Positions 8,701 through 14,951 of a stretch of DNA of 26,818 bases are shown piece by piece. The stretch is from CAYMTN01 sp964393335 (GTDB lineage Bacteria; Chloroflexota; Anaerolineae; Aggregatilineales; Aggregatilineaceae). Under the pieces are notes generated by a model. That model saw only the letters and a program-made list of their open reading frames with translations, did no database searches and was not told the origin of the DNA. Made by a program: the position numbers and the translations under genes. Position 1 is the first letter of the stretch. Each line of letters starts with the position of its first letter. The stretch is from NCBI GenBank assembly GCA_964393335.1, contig CAYMTN010000049.1, positions 1 to 26,818 of the forward strand. The letters are read 5' to 3'.

Positions 8701-9275
8701 TAATGGTTGATACCTACGACGGCGGCGCGAACTTCGAGGATATCCTGGCTGGTTTCGACCAGCAGCACATCGGCCCCACCTTCGACCAGTCCTTGCGCCT
8801 GCTCGTAGAATACGTGAGCCAGCTCGTCAAATGTGATATTGCCCAGGTCGGGATCGTCTGAGCTGGGTAGTTTGCCGGTCGGGCCGATGCTGCCTGCCAC
8901 GTACCGCGCGATGCCTGTTTCCTGCTCAAACCGATCTGCCACGCGCCGTGCCAGTTCGGCGGCGGCCCGGTTGATCTCGATCACGCGGTCTTCCAGGCCG
9001 TATTCAGCGAGAGTGATCCGGTTGGAACGGAACGTATCCGTCTCGATGGCTTCGCTGCCAACGGCCAGAAACGACTCGTGAATCTCCTCGATGACGTCAG
9101 GCCGCGTGATCACGAGGTAATCGTTGCAGCCTTCGGTGCGCTCGCCGCCAAAATCGCCGGCGGTCAGGTTATGGCTTTGAATGCTGGTGCCCATCGCGCC
9201 GTCGAAAATGAGCACGTGGTCTTGGATGGCATCGAGATAACGGCGATTGCTGTAGGAATGATTGTGTGGTTTCAC
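5751..9275 (-). CDS. metH: Cobalamin-dependent methionine synthase
   Basis: This 1174-residue four-module enzyme moves a methyl group from 5-methyl-THF through cobalamin to homocysteine. Residues 1-330 are the homocysteine barrel, with zinc ligands C239 (GLNCSTGP) and C304/C305 (GGCCGTTPEH). Residues about 355-620 are the pterin-binding barrel (GERVNSQGS, then MIDST). Residues about 640-860 are the B12 cap and B12 domain, with the DVHDIG motif at 746-751 (H748 is the lower cobalt ligand) and GLSALLVSTSKQMP. Residues about 895-1174 are the reactivation domain, with RYSWGYPACPDL binding SAM. I chose the GTG at 9273-9275 (VKPHNHS), with AGGA eight bases upstream. A longer TTG start at 9374 lies inside the riboswitch terminator and adds an unfamilylike extension. 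It is first in an operon with the HMT-MTHFR fusion and lies behind a SAM-I riboswitch. Confidence 0.95.
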   Translation of the reverse strand: MKPHNHSYSNRRYLDAIQDHVLIFDGAMGTSIQSHNLTAGDFGGERTEGCNDYLVITRPDVIEEIHESFLAVGSEAIETDTFRSNRITLAEYGLEDRVIEINRAAAELARRVADRFEQETGIARYVAGSIGPTGKLPSSDDPDLGNITFDELAHVFYEQAQGLVEGGADVLLVETSQDILEVRAAVVGINHYFEHAGVRIPLQVQVTLDTSGRMLFGTDIASALTTLEALPIDVIGLNCSTGPEHMAQPVKYLTEHSTRPISVLPNAGLPINVDGEAVYPMLPDPFAEMMSEFVDWGVNVVGGCCGTTPEHLARLVARVKGSATARREPHARQPETEPAASSGMRAIALRQSPPPTLIGERVNSQGSRKIKRLLLEDDYDGILEVAKQQVDSGAHILDVCVALTERADEADQMKKVVKKLSMAVDVPLMIDSTEPDVIDAALNLYPGRGLINSINLENGRKRVDAVLPIALRHGAAVIALTIDEQGMAKTAGRKLEVAREIYDIAVNEFGLAPGDLIFDDLTFTLATGDPEMASSALETMEGIRLIKNTLPGVLTSLGVSNVSFGLGKAARAVLNSVFLYHCVKAGLDMAIVNPAHITPYSEIPDDQRQLATALIFNEHPDALAEFIQYYEEHDVTVGGDEQVDPTEGMTAEQALHWQIVHRKKEGVETLIDDCLTRQEAVGVLNNVLLPAMKEVGDRFGAGELILPFVLQSAEVMKKSVAYLENFLDRKEGTSKGVIVLATVYGDVHDIGKNLVRTILGNNGYTVHDLGKQTPANVIIDAAVEHHADAIGLSALLVSTSKQMPLIVNELARRNLAFPVLIGGAAINRAFGRRILFLEDSGEPYAPGVFYCKDAFEGLSVMDQLTDPDKRDTLLGQVVGDAYKELDKKRPEVADRRKAGQRSTVVPAPDIPTPPFWGTRAVLDIPLDSVFPYIYKPELFRLSWGAKNTQGEEWQRLEAEFETRLARMKKETLADKTLVPQAVYGYFPAQSDGDDLVIFDPVCFEVNDGLEEIARFSFPRQPAGDHLCLADYFAPVGGERVDVCPLQVVTVGRRATERFDRLQAANAYTDAYFFHGLAVQTAEATATYMNRHINRELGIPVERGKRYSWGYPACPDLDDHVTLFRLLPAEDKLGMALTPAYQLVPEQSTAAIVVHHPDARYYSVGVSRAEQLANA

Positions 9276-9348
9276 TAGGTCTATCCTGGCTGTATCTTCA
9301 CTTTTATGGTCAATCGATCGCAGCAGGGAAGCGTAACGCGCCGCAGCA

Positions 9349-9379
9349 CAGAAAACGCCCCTCGATGTAGGCAAGGGGC
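9349..9379 (-). terminator. Riboswitch-controlled intrinsic terminator upstream of metH
   Basis: On the minus strand GCCCCT (9374-9379) pairs with AGGGGC (9357-9362) across an 11-base loop and is followed by GTTTTCTG. An alternative fold pairs AGGGG from the 3' side of aptamer helix P1 (9404-9408) with CCCCT (9374-9378), capped by a GTCA/TGAC stem, which would act as antiterminator. SAM binding stabilises P1 and should favour this terminator. Confidence 0.8.
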
Positions 9380-9406
9380 ACGTGTCAACCAGACGTCTGA
9401 CTACCC

Positions 9407-9507
9407 CTCATCTGCCAGAAAAACTTCTGCCGGAATTGGCACCTTTACGGCTGCTGCCGGGGTTGCCGCGGGTTCGCAGGGCCGGTCCCTCCACCGCTCT
9501 TGATGAG
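9407..9507 (-). ncRNA. SAM-I (S-box) riboswitch aptamer
   Basis: The 101-base aptamer on the minus strand starts and ends with complementary P1 strands CTCATC (9502-9507) and GATGAG (9407-9412). In order, it contains the S-box core pieces AAGAGCGGTGGAGGGA, CCGGCCCTGCGAA, CCCGCGGCAACC and GGTGCCAATTCCGGC, which match the conserved junction, kink-turn and pseudoknot segments of RF00162. It lies between a promoter and metH with a terminator after it, so it is a transcriptional OFF switch that senses SAM, the product made from methionine. Confidence 0.95.
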
Positions 9508-9523
9508 AGTACTTGATAACTCT

Positions 9524-9553
9524 ATCTTAGCATAGGTTCGATGGCCATCACAA
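9524..9553 (-). promoter_or_regulatory. Promoter of the SAM riboswitch-metH operon
   Basis: A minus-strand -35 TTGTGA (9548-9553) is 18 bases from a -10 TAAGAT (9524-9529). Transcription would begin around 9516, just before the aptamer. Confidence 0.5.
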
Positions 9554-9697
9554 AAATCCATTTCTCAGGCTGACGGCGACGGTTCGCCTGAAAACCGGTT
9601 CGGAGAAATGATGACGCGTGAGGATTCCGGGAACGCTTGCCCTGCTCCATTTTTGAACCGGCGGTGATATTGGAATCGAGCGTGGGCGCAATTCGAG

Positions 9698-9703
9698 TAT
9701 AAT
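9698..9703 (+). promoter_or_regulatory. hom: -10 box of hom
   Basis: A perfect TATAAT sits 33 bases before the hom ATG. No good -35 box is seen at 16-18 bases (ATCGAG at 17; TTGGAA at 22), so an activator or weak promoter is possible. The remainder of the 9554-9697 stretch shows no clear element. Confidence 0.45.
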
Positions 9704-9736
9704 AAAGCCCTGGTAGGTTGTTACAGAGGACTCGAA

Positions 9737-10771
9737 ATGAATACTACGATCGCGCTGGTAGGGTTTGGAAATGTGGGGCGCGCGTTAGGGCGTCTTCTGC
9801 TGCGCAAAACAAACGTCCTGCGGCAGGAATACGATCTGACGGTCATGGTAACGGGCATTGCGACGCGGTCGCGCGGCATCGCCATCGATCCGGATGGGCT
9901 GGATGTGGCGGAAGCTCTGCGGTTGGTCGAATCTGGCGAGCGGCTCGACTCGCTGCATCAAGGGGAGCCGGTGGCCGATTCGCTGGCGTTTATCCGGGCG
10001 TGTCCGGCGGGGATGGTGATGGAAGCGACCTGGCTGAACCCGCAGACGGGCCAGCCATCGATCGATCACGTGCGGGCGGCGCTGGAGGCCGGGCGGCATG
10101 TCGTGACCGCGAACAAGGGGCCTGTCGCGTTTGCGTACCGGGAACTGCGGACGCTGGCGCGTGAAAAGGGGCTGGGTTTTTTCTTCGAGAGCACGGTGAT
10201 GGATGGCGCGCCGGTGCTGGCGATTGGCCGCGAGGCGCTGCTGGCGACAGTGGTCAGCCGGGTGCGCGGCATTTTGAACAGCACGACCAATTTTGTGCTG
10301 ACCGCAATGGAAGAGGGCATGCCCTTTGACGAAGCGGTTGCCAGGGCCCAACAGATCGGGGTGGCAGAAGCCGATCCCGCGACTGACCTGGAAGGGTGGG
10401 ATGCAGCGGTCAAAACGGTGGTGCTGGCGAACGTGCTGATGGGCGCGGATTTGCGCCCAGTGGATGTCGAGCGCGCAGGCATCACCGGCCTGACGGTTGA
10501 AGACGTGCAGGCAGCGGTCCTCGAAGGGACACGCATCAAACTGGTGTGCGAAGCGTATCGTGTGGGGGACGAGGTACGGGCCAGCGTGCGCCCGGTGCGC
10601 CTGTCATTTTCCGACCCGTTGAGCCAGGTCGGCCAGACCAGCAGCGCCGTGACGATTGAAACGGATACGCTGCATCACCTGACGCTGTTCGAGGGCGATA
10701 CCGACCCGACGACGACGGCTTATGGTATGCTGGTGGATATGATCAATATTCTGCGGGGACGCCATATCTGA
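9737..10771 (+). CDS. hom: Homoserine dehydrogenase, short form without ACT domain
   Basis: This 344-residue enzyme reduces aspartate semialdehyde to homoserine with NAD(P)H. The Rossmann motif GFGNVGR is at 9-15, ANKGP with K127 follows the cofactor domain, the substrate-domain signature GILNSTTNF is at 178-186, and EADPATDLEGWDAAVK (211-226) ends with K226, the likely catalytic lysine. Common bacterial forms of about 430 residues carry a C-terminal ACT domain for threonine feedback; this one ends at the catalytic domain, as in archaeal and some Chloroflexi forms. AGAGGA lies six bases before the ATG. It is transcribed away from the riboswitch-metH operon, so early and late steps of methionine synthesis are neighbours, but hom has no visible SAM riboswitch of its own. 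Confidence 0.93.
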   Translation: MNTTIALVGFGNVGRALGRLLLRKTNVLRQEYDLTVMVTGIATRSRGIAIDPDGLDVAEALRLVESGERLDSLHQGEPVADSLAFIRACPAGMVMEATWLNPQTGQPSIDHVRAALEAGRHVVTANKGPVAFAYRELRTLAREKGLGFFFESTVMDGAPVLAIGREALLATVVSRVRGILNSTTNFVLTAMEEGMPFDEAVARAQQIGVAEADPATDLEGWDAAVKTVVLANVLMGADLRPVDVERAGITGLTVEDVQAAVLEGTRIKLVCEAYRVGDEVRASVRPVRLSFSDPLSQVGQTSSAVTIETDTLHHLTLFEGDTDPTTTAYGMLVDMINILRGRHI

Positions 10772-10774
10772 ACG

Positions 10775-10783
10775 TGTTATACT
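10775..10783 (+). promoter_or_regulatory. Possible extended -10 promoter of the gene at 10870
   Basis: TG, one base, then TATACT immediately follows the hom stop. No convincing -35 is present. The gene at 10870 could equally be read through from hom, as no terminator is seen in the 98-base gap. Confidence 0.3.
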
Positions 10784-10869
10784 TCCCACAGCGAACGCGA
10801 TGATCCGTCTGCGGTGCGCAGGGTGCCACCTGCAAGCCGCAATCTACTCTCGTGACAGGATGAATGCGC

Positions 10870-11514
10870 ATGAATTACCGCAGCGATGAAACTCGCATCA
10901 ACCAGTTGACTTCGCCATACAGCCCATTAAGCCCGCCGCAAGTGCCGCTTGATTTCAGCGATTATCTATCGTTGGTGTGGCGCATTGATCGCCACGTGAC
11001 CCAAAAACATCTGGTGCGGTATTACGATCAGTGTGCGCGCGCGCTGGCGCGGGCGTTTCAATTCGAGGACAAAGGGTTGGGGCGGATGGTTCGAGCTACC
11101 GAGCCGGGCAGCCTGTATGGGGCATTGAGTAACGTTCCCTTTCGCGAAGCCGGGCGCTTGCGCGATGCGCCGGCCCGCAAAGACGCCATTCACCAGCTTG
11201 TAGCGCTGCGGTCGGACGTGCTGGCGATCGGAGCTTACCAACATGATTGGGTGGTGGGGTGGCCGGGCAGCGGCGTGCTCGACCCTGAACTGCGTGAGCG
11301 GGTATTCGCTACGTTGTTCACCGCGTTACGCAGCCAGTATTTGCATTTCGGGCGGTTGCTGCTGGTGATCGACATTGTGCTGCAAGAACTGCTGTTGGGC
11401 ACGCGTGCCGTCACGGAATTCTCATTAGGGATTCTGATCGACCATTTTGGGTACCCGGACCCAGAGGACCCGGCAGTACGCGCCCTCTATCGGGGGGAAA
11501 TGGCTGAACGATAG
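10870..11514 (+). CDS. Uncharacterised helical protein
   Basis: This 214-residue soluble protein has no motif I recognise. I start it at the second ATG (10870-10872), because AGGA (10857-10860) is nine bases upstream of it but only three from the first ATG. A proline-rich N-terminus (residues 15-29) is followed by predicted helices with aromatic clusters (DYLSLVWRIDRHV, KHLVRYYDQCARALARAF) and a hydrophobic helix LLLVIDIVLQELLLG near residue 170. The last of these could be a buried helix rather than a membrane span, since acidic residues flank it. Nothing suggests export. It follows hom by 98 bases on the same strand and converges on the GNAT gene with only two bases between stops. Codon use resembles its neighbours, so it looks like a resident gene. 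Confidence 0.7.
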   Translation: MNYRSDETRINQLTSPYSPLSPPQVPLDFSDYLSLVWRIDRHVTQKHLVRYYDQCARALARAFQFEDKGLGRMVRATEPGSLYGALSNVPFREAGRLRDAPARKDAIHQLVALRSDVLAIGAYQHDWVVGWPGSGVLDPELRERVFATLFTALRSQYLHFGRLLLVIDIVLQELLLGTRAVTEFSLGILIDHFGYPDPEDPAVRALYRGEMAER

Positions 11515-11516
11515 GC

Positions 11517-12005
11517 TCATCCGCCCGGCGCGAGATGCTTGACCAGGTACAAAACCGGTTCTGGGCCGTCTCCCAGGTCAATCTCGATAGTACGGTGATC
11601 GGCAAATTCCAGCCGCCGGTACAGGGCCAGGGCGCGCGGATTCGACAGCACAACGCCGATTTCCAGCGTCTCAACGTGGAGGTCGCGCGCGGTGTCGGTC
11701 AGGTAGGTGATGATCTGGGTGCCGATACCCTGGCTGCGATGATCGGGATGCACGATCAAGTCGCTGATCTCGGCTGCGCGCGGCCACAAAGTTAACATAC
11801 CAAAGGCGCAGGGGACGCCATCACGAACCGCGACGGCGCTCAGGCCGCGTCCTCGGAGCGCCGTTTTTTCGGCTCGCCGGATCATTTCATTGATGCTGGT
11901 TAGCGGGCGATTCGGCCAGCACATGGCCTGCAGGCCGCTGGCATCGATCATCTGCGCCGGGCGAATGACCGCGTGGATCGTATGGCTGTCAGGATGAACT
12001 GTCAT
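11517..12005 (-). CDS. GNAT-family N-acetyltransferase
   Basis: This 162-residue single-domain protein transfers an acetyl group from acetyl-CoA to an amine; its substrate is unknown. Residues about 15-155 show the GNAT order: strand IRPAQ, helix region, GLSAVAVRDGVPCAFGML, then motif A ISDLIVHPDHRSQGIGTQII with the acetyl-CoA pyrophosphate loop SQGIGT. Motif B follows as VLSNPRALALYRRLEF with the tyrosine often used as general acid. The ATG at 12003-12005 has a weak ribosome binding site. It lies between two unrelated uncharacterised genes, so the context does not point to a substrate. Confidence 0.85.
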   Translation of the reverse strand: MTVHPDSHTIHAVIRPAQMIDASGLQAMCWPNRPLTSINEMIRRAEKTALRGRGLSAVAVRDGVPCAFGMLTLWPRAAEISDLIVHPDHRSQGIGTQIITYLTDTARDLHVETLEIGVVLSNPRALALYRRLEFADHRTIEIDLGDGPEPVLYLVKHLAPGG

Positions 12006-12074
12006 GACGAATTGACCATCTCAATCGTGTTTACAATACTTGGATACTCAGACAGACATATATAACACAAACAC

Positions 12075-12106
12075 CGGCTGTCCCGCTACGGTTGGCGGGA
12101 CAGCCG
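12075..12106. terminator. Perfect 12-bp hairpin downstream of the basic-protein gene
   Basis: CGGCTGTCCCGC (12075-12086) and GCGGGACAGCCG (12095-12106) pair perfectly around an 8-base loop. On the minus strand it is followed by GTGTTTGTGTTATA, which is T-rich, so it most likely ends transcription of the gene at 12136-12924 and protects the downstream GNAT gene from readthrough. Confidence 0.65.
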
Positions 12107-12135
12107 TTATATGTCGAGATAGTGCGGAATCAGGG

Positions 12136-12924
12136 CTATTGAGACACGGCGGCGCGGGCCATCCGCTGCTCTTGCCAGGCGATGTGCTTGTTCTGAATGA
12201 CGTCTGAACTGCGGTTGTTGGCCAGACGTGTGTGCAGGCGTTCCCGTTTTTCGAAGCGGACCAGCAGTCGCAGCAGGGTGCTGGCCCACAGCGCATGGGG
12301 CCGGTGATATTCGACTTCGTGCTGGAGTGCTTCGCGCACTTTGGGCTGAAAGAGCAGGCGCGGATCGCCGCGTAGCGCCTGGATGAGGCGTGTCTGTTCG
12401 GCCAGGTTAATGCGTGGAGCAGGCAGCGCCAATACGGGCATTACGCCGAGCGGCTGTGCCGGACGAGCCAACACCGGGCGGGCACGTTCCGGCTGGTGGG
12501 TGCGCGGATCAGCCTGCGGTACGGCCTTCGCCGGTTTGGCGGCGCGTGTGTTTGCCTTTTTCGCACGCGCAGGCGTTTTGGCAGCGGAACGGCCGGGCTT
12601 GGGTTTAGTGGCCCGTGTAGGTTTTGAGCGTGTTTTGAGTTTCCGCTGGCCGATCTGGTCGCGTTCGATAACCCCGATCTGCCACAGCCGCGTACCCGAT
12701 TCATACGCCGAGCTGCGATAGGGCCAGGGCGTTCGCGTCAGTTCTTCCCAGCGCGGCCCGGTCACGCTGGCACTTTTGTAGGTTGAGAATACGCGCCCGT
12801 GTGGGCCTGAAATGTTATAGCGGCTTCCTTTGCGTCGTATGGTATAAGCTGCCGGGTTGTCGTGCTGAGGATCATCCTGTCTGTTCGCCGTCGGTTTGGG
12901 GTCGCGCGCGTGAGGATCAGACAC
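12136..12924 (-). CDS. Uncharacterised protein with Lys/Arg/Ala/Pro-rich central linker
   Basis: This 262-residue soluble protein has three parts. Residues 25-95 look folded and aromatic (YTIRRKGSRYNISG, RWEELTRTPWPYRSSAYESG, LWQIGVIERDQIG). Residues about 95-155 are strongly basic and low-complexity, rich in K, R, A, T and P (KTPARAKKANTRAAKPAKA), like histone H1 or AlgP tails. Residues 165-262 are helical, with LAEQTRLIQALRGDPRLLFQPKV and a run ending FEKRERLHTRLANN. The GTG start (12922-12924) has AGGAG six bases upstream; an ATG one base away is out of frame. The tail suggests nucleic-acid binding or contact with acidic partners, but this is inference. I cannot name a family. Confidence 0.7.
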   Translation of the reverse strand: MSDPHARDPKPTANRQDDPQHDNPAAYTIRRKGSRYNISGPHGRVFSTYKSASVTGPRWEELTRTPWPYRSSAYESGTRLWQIGVIERDQIGQRKLKTRSKPTRATKPKPGRSAAKTPARAKKANTRAAKPAKAVPQADPRTHQPERARPVLARPAQPLGVMPVLALPAPRINLAEQTRLIQALRGDPRLLFQPKVREALQHEVEYHRPHALWASTLLRLLVRFEKRERLHTRLANNRSSDVIQNKHIAWQEQRMARAAVSQ

Positions 12925-13168
12925 ATAACACTCCTGGAAGTAATTGGATGGTCTGTGTGAATCGTATTGTAGCTTATTTTAGCTCCGGTGTGGGTTAGGG
13001 TTGGGTAAAAGAAGGACAAGGGACATCTCAATACAGCGTTCTGGTTTGTGTGTGCTGACCGGCGAATCGACTCTTAGTGCCTGGGCTGCACGGCGAAAAT
13101 CAGGCACGCATGACGTGCTGCTCGGCTATGCCGAATGCGCTGTGGGGTGAAGCTCAGGCATCAGGTAC

Positions 13169-14737
13169 TCATGCCTCAAGCAGATTGTACAGAATACACA
13201 CCGGTACCGATTCGGTTTTGCCTTTGAGCGTCAGCACGCCGAGATCACCGCAGACAAACCGGTTGGCGAGATGCTGGTAGACATCTTGCGTGATAAGAAT
13301 CTGGTCAGGTTTGCTTGACGCCATCAACCGGGCCGCCGTATTGACCGCATCGCCCAGCACGTTAAACTCGCGGCGTCCGCGCGGCGATCCGACTTCAGCT
13401 GCAAAGACCGGCCCCTGCGCCATGCCGATTTTGCAGGCGATTGTGATCGTCTTGCCGTCTATGGTCAGCGGCGGCAGATCGTTGACTATCTCTCGAATCG
13501 CCAGCGCGGCATTTGCGGCGCGGACGGCATTATTCGTGTGCGACATCGGCACGCCGAACAGGATCATGGTGTCTGAGCTGCTCAGGTGATACGTCACCTT
13601 CTTTAGGATTCCGCCCCGCGACTCGACGGCGGCATTGATCAACGCAAACACGCGCGAATAGGCCGCCACAATTTTGTCATTTTCGGCCTGGGATAGGTTA
13701 GGGCTGGCAGACTCGGAGAGGCCGATCAAATTGACAAAGAGCACGGTTGGTTGCATGAAGTCGGGCGGAAGTTCGCGGCGCAGCACGCTTTCTATCGCCA
13801 GATTGAGCACTTGCTGTGGCAGGTAACTTGCCAGCGGTTCGACCAGATCGACAGCTTGTTCGATGGCCCTCACCATCCCCTTGATACTGCGATCCATCAG
13901 GATCATACGTGGCATCCGGCGGCGTTGGGCGGTCATGATTTCGTACTCGCCGAGCTGTTTTTCGGTTAGATCATCGATGACAAGCCGGTAACCCGGTGGG
14001 CCTGGCTCAAAGCGGAACTGGTGCCCCACGCGTTCGTAAGCGCTTTCGGTCAGGCAAACTTGCCCTACCTGTCCGGCACTTTCGGCCTGTTTGGTTTGCC
14101 GGACATCGTGGCCCATCAACACGTAATCCATCCGCGCAGGGGTACCGATGCGGGCCGCCAGATAACAGCCGGTATGAATCCCGACACGCATACCCAGCGA
14201 ATACCGTGTCTGCCGGGTTTCAATCGACGAAAACTCCTTCATGGCGCGCTGCATCCGCAGCCCTGCCCGCACGGCCTGGGCCGTCGAGTCGTCTTGCTGT
14301 TGTGGGTTCCGCAGGAACTCGATCAGCATGGCATCTCCCGTGAATTCCAGCAGTCTGCCACCCGCCATCACAATGATCTCGATCATGGCTGCAAAATAAT
14401 CATTGAGGATGCCCAGCAGCGTGCGAGCACCGGTCTGGCCGAGAGCGGCATTTGCTTCCATCAGGGTAGTGAATCCGGCCAGGTCGGTAAACATCAGGGT
14501 GCCCTCAACTACCTGAGAAGTCAACTCGCCGGCAGCGTTATCTTCCAGGATCAGTTCGGCGACCGGCGGCGGCAGGTAGTCGGATATGGTGCGCTGTAAG
14601 GCTCGCAAGTGATCGAAGATCTTCAACAGCGTGTCGGGACTGTCATCGATCCATGCCATCGCGTACAGGTCGGCGGGCAGCAGCGCGCGCAGTCTTTGCT
14701 CAAAGGCTCTCAGCGGGAATGTCGTCGGCGTATACAT
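13169..14737 (-). CDS. Tandem class III adenylate/guanylate cyclase, sAC-like
   Basis: This 522-residue soluble protein with two cyclase homology domains probably makes cAMP (or cGMP). Domain 1 (about 75-270) keeps both metal-binding aspartates, D85 (FTDLAGF) and D135 (FTGDAML), but its transition-state positions are changed (R213 and Q217 in VRQTKQ). Domain 2 (about 328-520) has lost the first aspartate (N336 in FVNLIG) but keeps the VNTAAR motif with N466 and R470. The domains therefore complement each other to give one working site and one dead site, as in mammalian and soluble adenylyl cyclases. The large ATPase/TPR tail of sAC is absent. N460 sits where cyclases carry a purine-selecting Asp/Thr, so nucleotide choice is open. 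GAGAGGA precedes the ATG. Confidence 0.88.
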   Translation of the reverse strand: MYTPTTFPLRAFEQRLRALLPADLYAMAWIDDSPDTLLKIFDHLRALQRTISDYLPPPVAELILEDNAAGELTSQVVEGTLMFTDLAGFTTLMEANAALGQTGARTLLGILNDYFAAMIEIIVMAGGRLLEFTGDAMLIEFLRNPQQQDDSTAQAVRAGLRMQRAMKEFSSIETRQTRYSLGMRVGIHTGCYLAARIGTPARMDYVLMGHDVRQTKQAESAGQVGQVCLTESAYERVGHQFRFEPGPPGYRLVIDDLTEKQLGEYEIMTAQRRRMPRMILMDRSIKGMVRAIEQAVDLVEPLASYLPQQVLNLAIESVLRRELPPDFMQPTVLFVNLIGLSESASPNLSQAENDKIVAAYSRVFALINAAVESRGGILKKVTYHLSSSDTMILFGVPMSHTNNAVRAANAALAIREIVNDLPPLTIDGKTITIACKIGMAQGPVFAAEVGSPRGRREFNVLGDAVNTAARLMASSKPDQILITQDVYQHLANRFVCGDLGVLTLKGKTESVPVCILYNLLEA

Positions 14738-14801
14738 GATGCAGTCCTCTCACAGTTGGTGTCTCGATGATGTGATGCGCCATTGGCAGCCGGATTTTAC
14801 C

Positions 14802-14828
14802 AGTATACCCGCGCCGCGTCGCCTGTAA
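14802..14828 (-). promoter_or_regulatory. Possible promoter of the tandem cyclase
   Basis: A minus-strand TTACAG (14823-14828) and TATACT (14802-14807) are separated by 15 bases, shorter than ideal. They lie about 65 bases before the start codon. Confidence 0.3.
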
Positions 14829-14838
14829 CAGCCGGACG

Positions 14839-14867
14839 TTGCAGGATAACTGTTTTTTCGCTAAGCT
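14839..14867 (+). promoter_or_regulatory. Possible promoter of the SH3b lipoprotein gene
   Basis: TTGCAG (14839-14844) and TAAGCT (14862-14867) are 17 bases apart. The -10 box is weak. It would give a leader of about 75-80 bases containing the hairpin at 14912-14933. Confidence 0.3.
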
Positions 14868-14911
14868 GACTGCGGGAGCCAAACGATCTGAGGGGCTGCA
14901 CCAGTTGTTTC

Positions 14912-14933
14912 GGCCAGAACGCCTGGCCCTTTT
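14912..14933 (+). terminator. Terminator-like hairpin in the leader of the SH3b lipoprotein gene
   Basis: GGCCAG (14912-14917) pairs with CTGGCC (14923-14928) around a five-base loop and is followed by CTTTTG, ending 18 bases before the ATG. It may be an attenuator, but the T tract is only four bases long. Confidence 0.4.
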
Positions 14934-14951
14934 GTCATAAAGGAGAACAGG

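Noticed and set aside
9276..9374. N-terminal extension of MetH from a TTG at 9374
   Set aside because: The extension would be translated from the riboswitch terminator hairpin, has no ribosome binding site and is not part of the MetH family N-terminus. The GTG at 9275 with AGGA upstream is preferred.
9306..9503. Small plus-strand open frame across the riboswitch region
   Set aside because: It is antisense to a structured RNA that matches the SAM-I core throughout and has no ribosome binding site.
12925..13168. 244-base gap between the basic protein and the cyclase gene, examined for a small gene or RNA
   Set aside because: No open frame with a ribosome binding site, no strong hairpin and only a weak -10-like TACAAT (12966-12971, minus) were found.
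13155..13180. AGGCAT/ATGCCT inverted repeat as terminator of the cyclase gene
   Set aside because: The stem is only 6 bp, overlaps the stop codon and has no T tract in the minus direction, so it is too weak to call.
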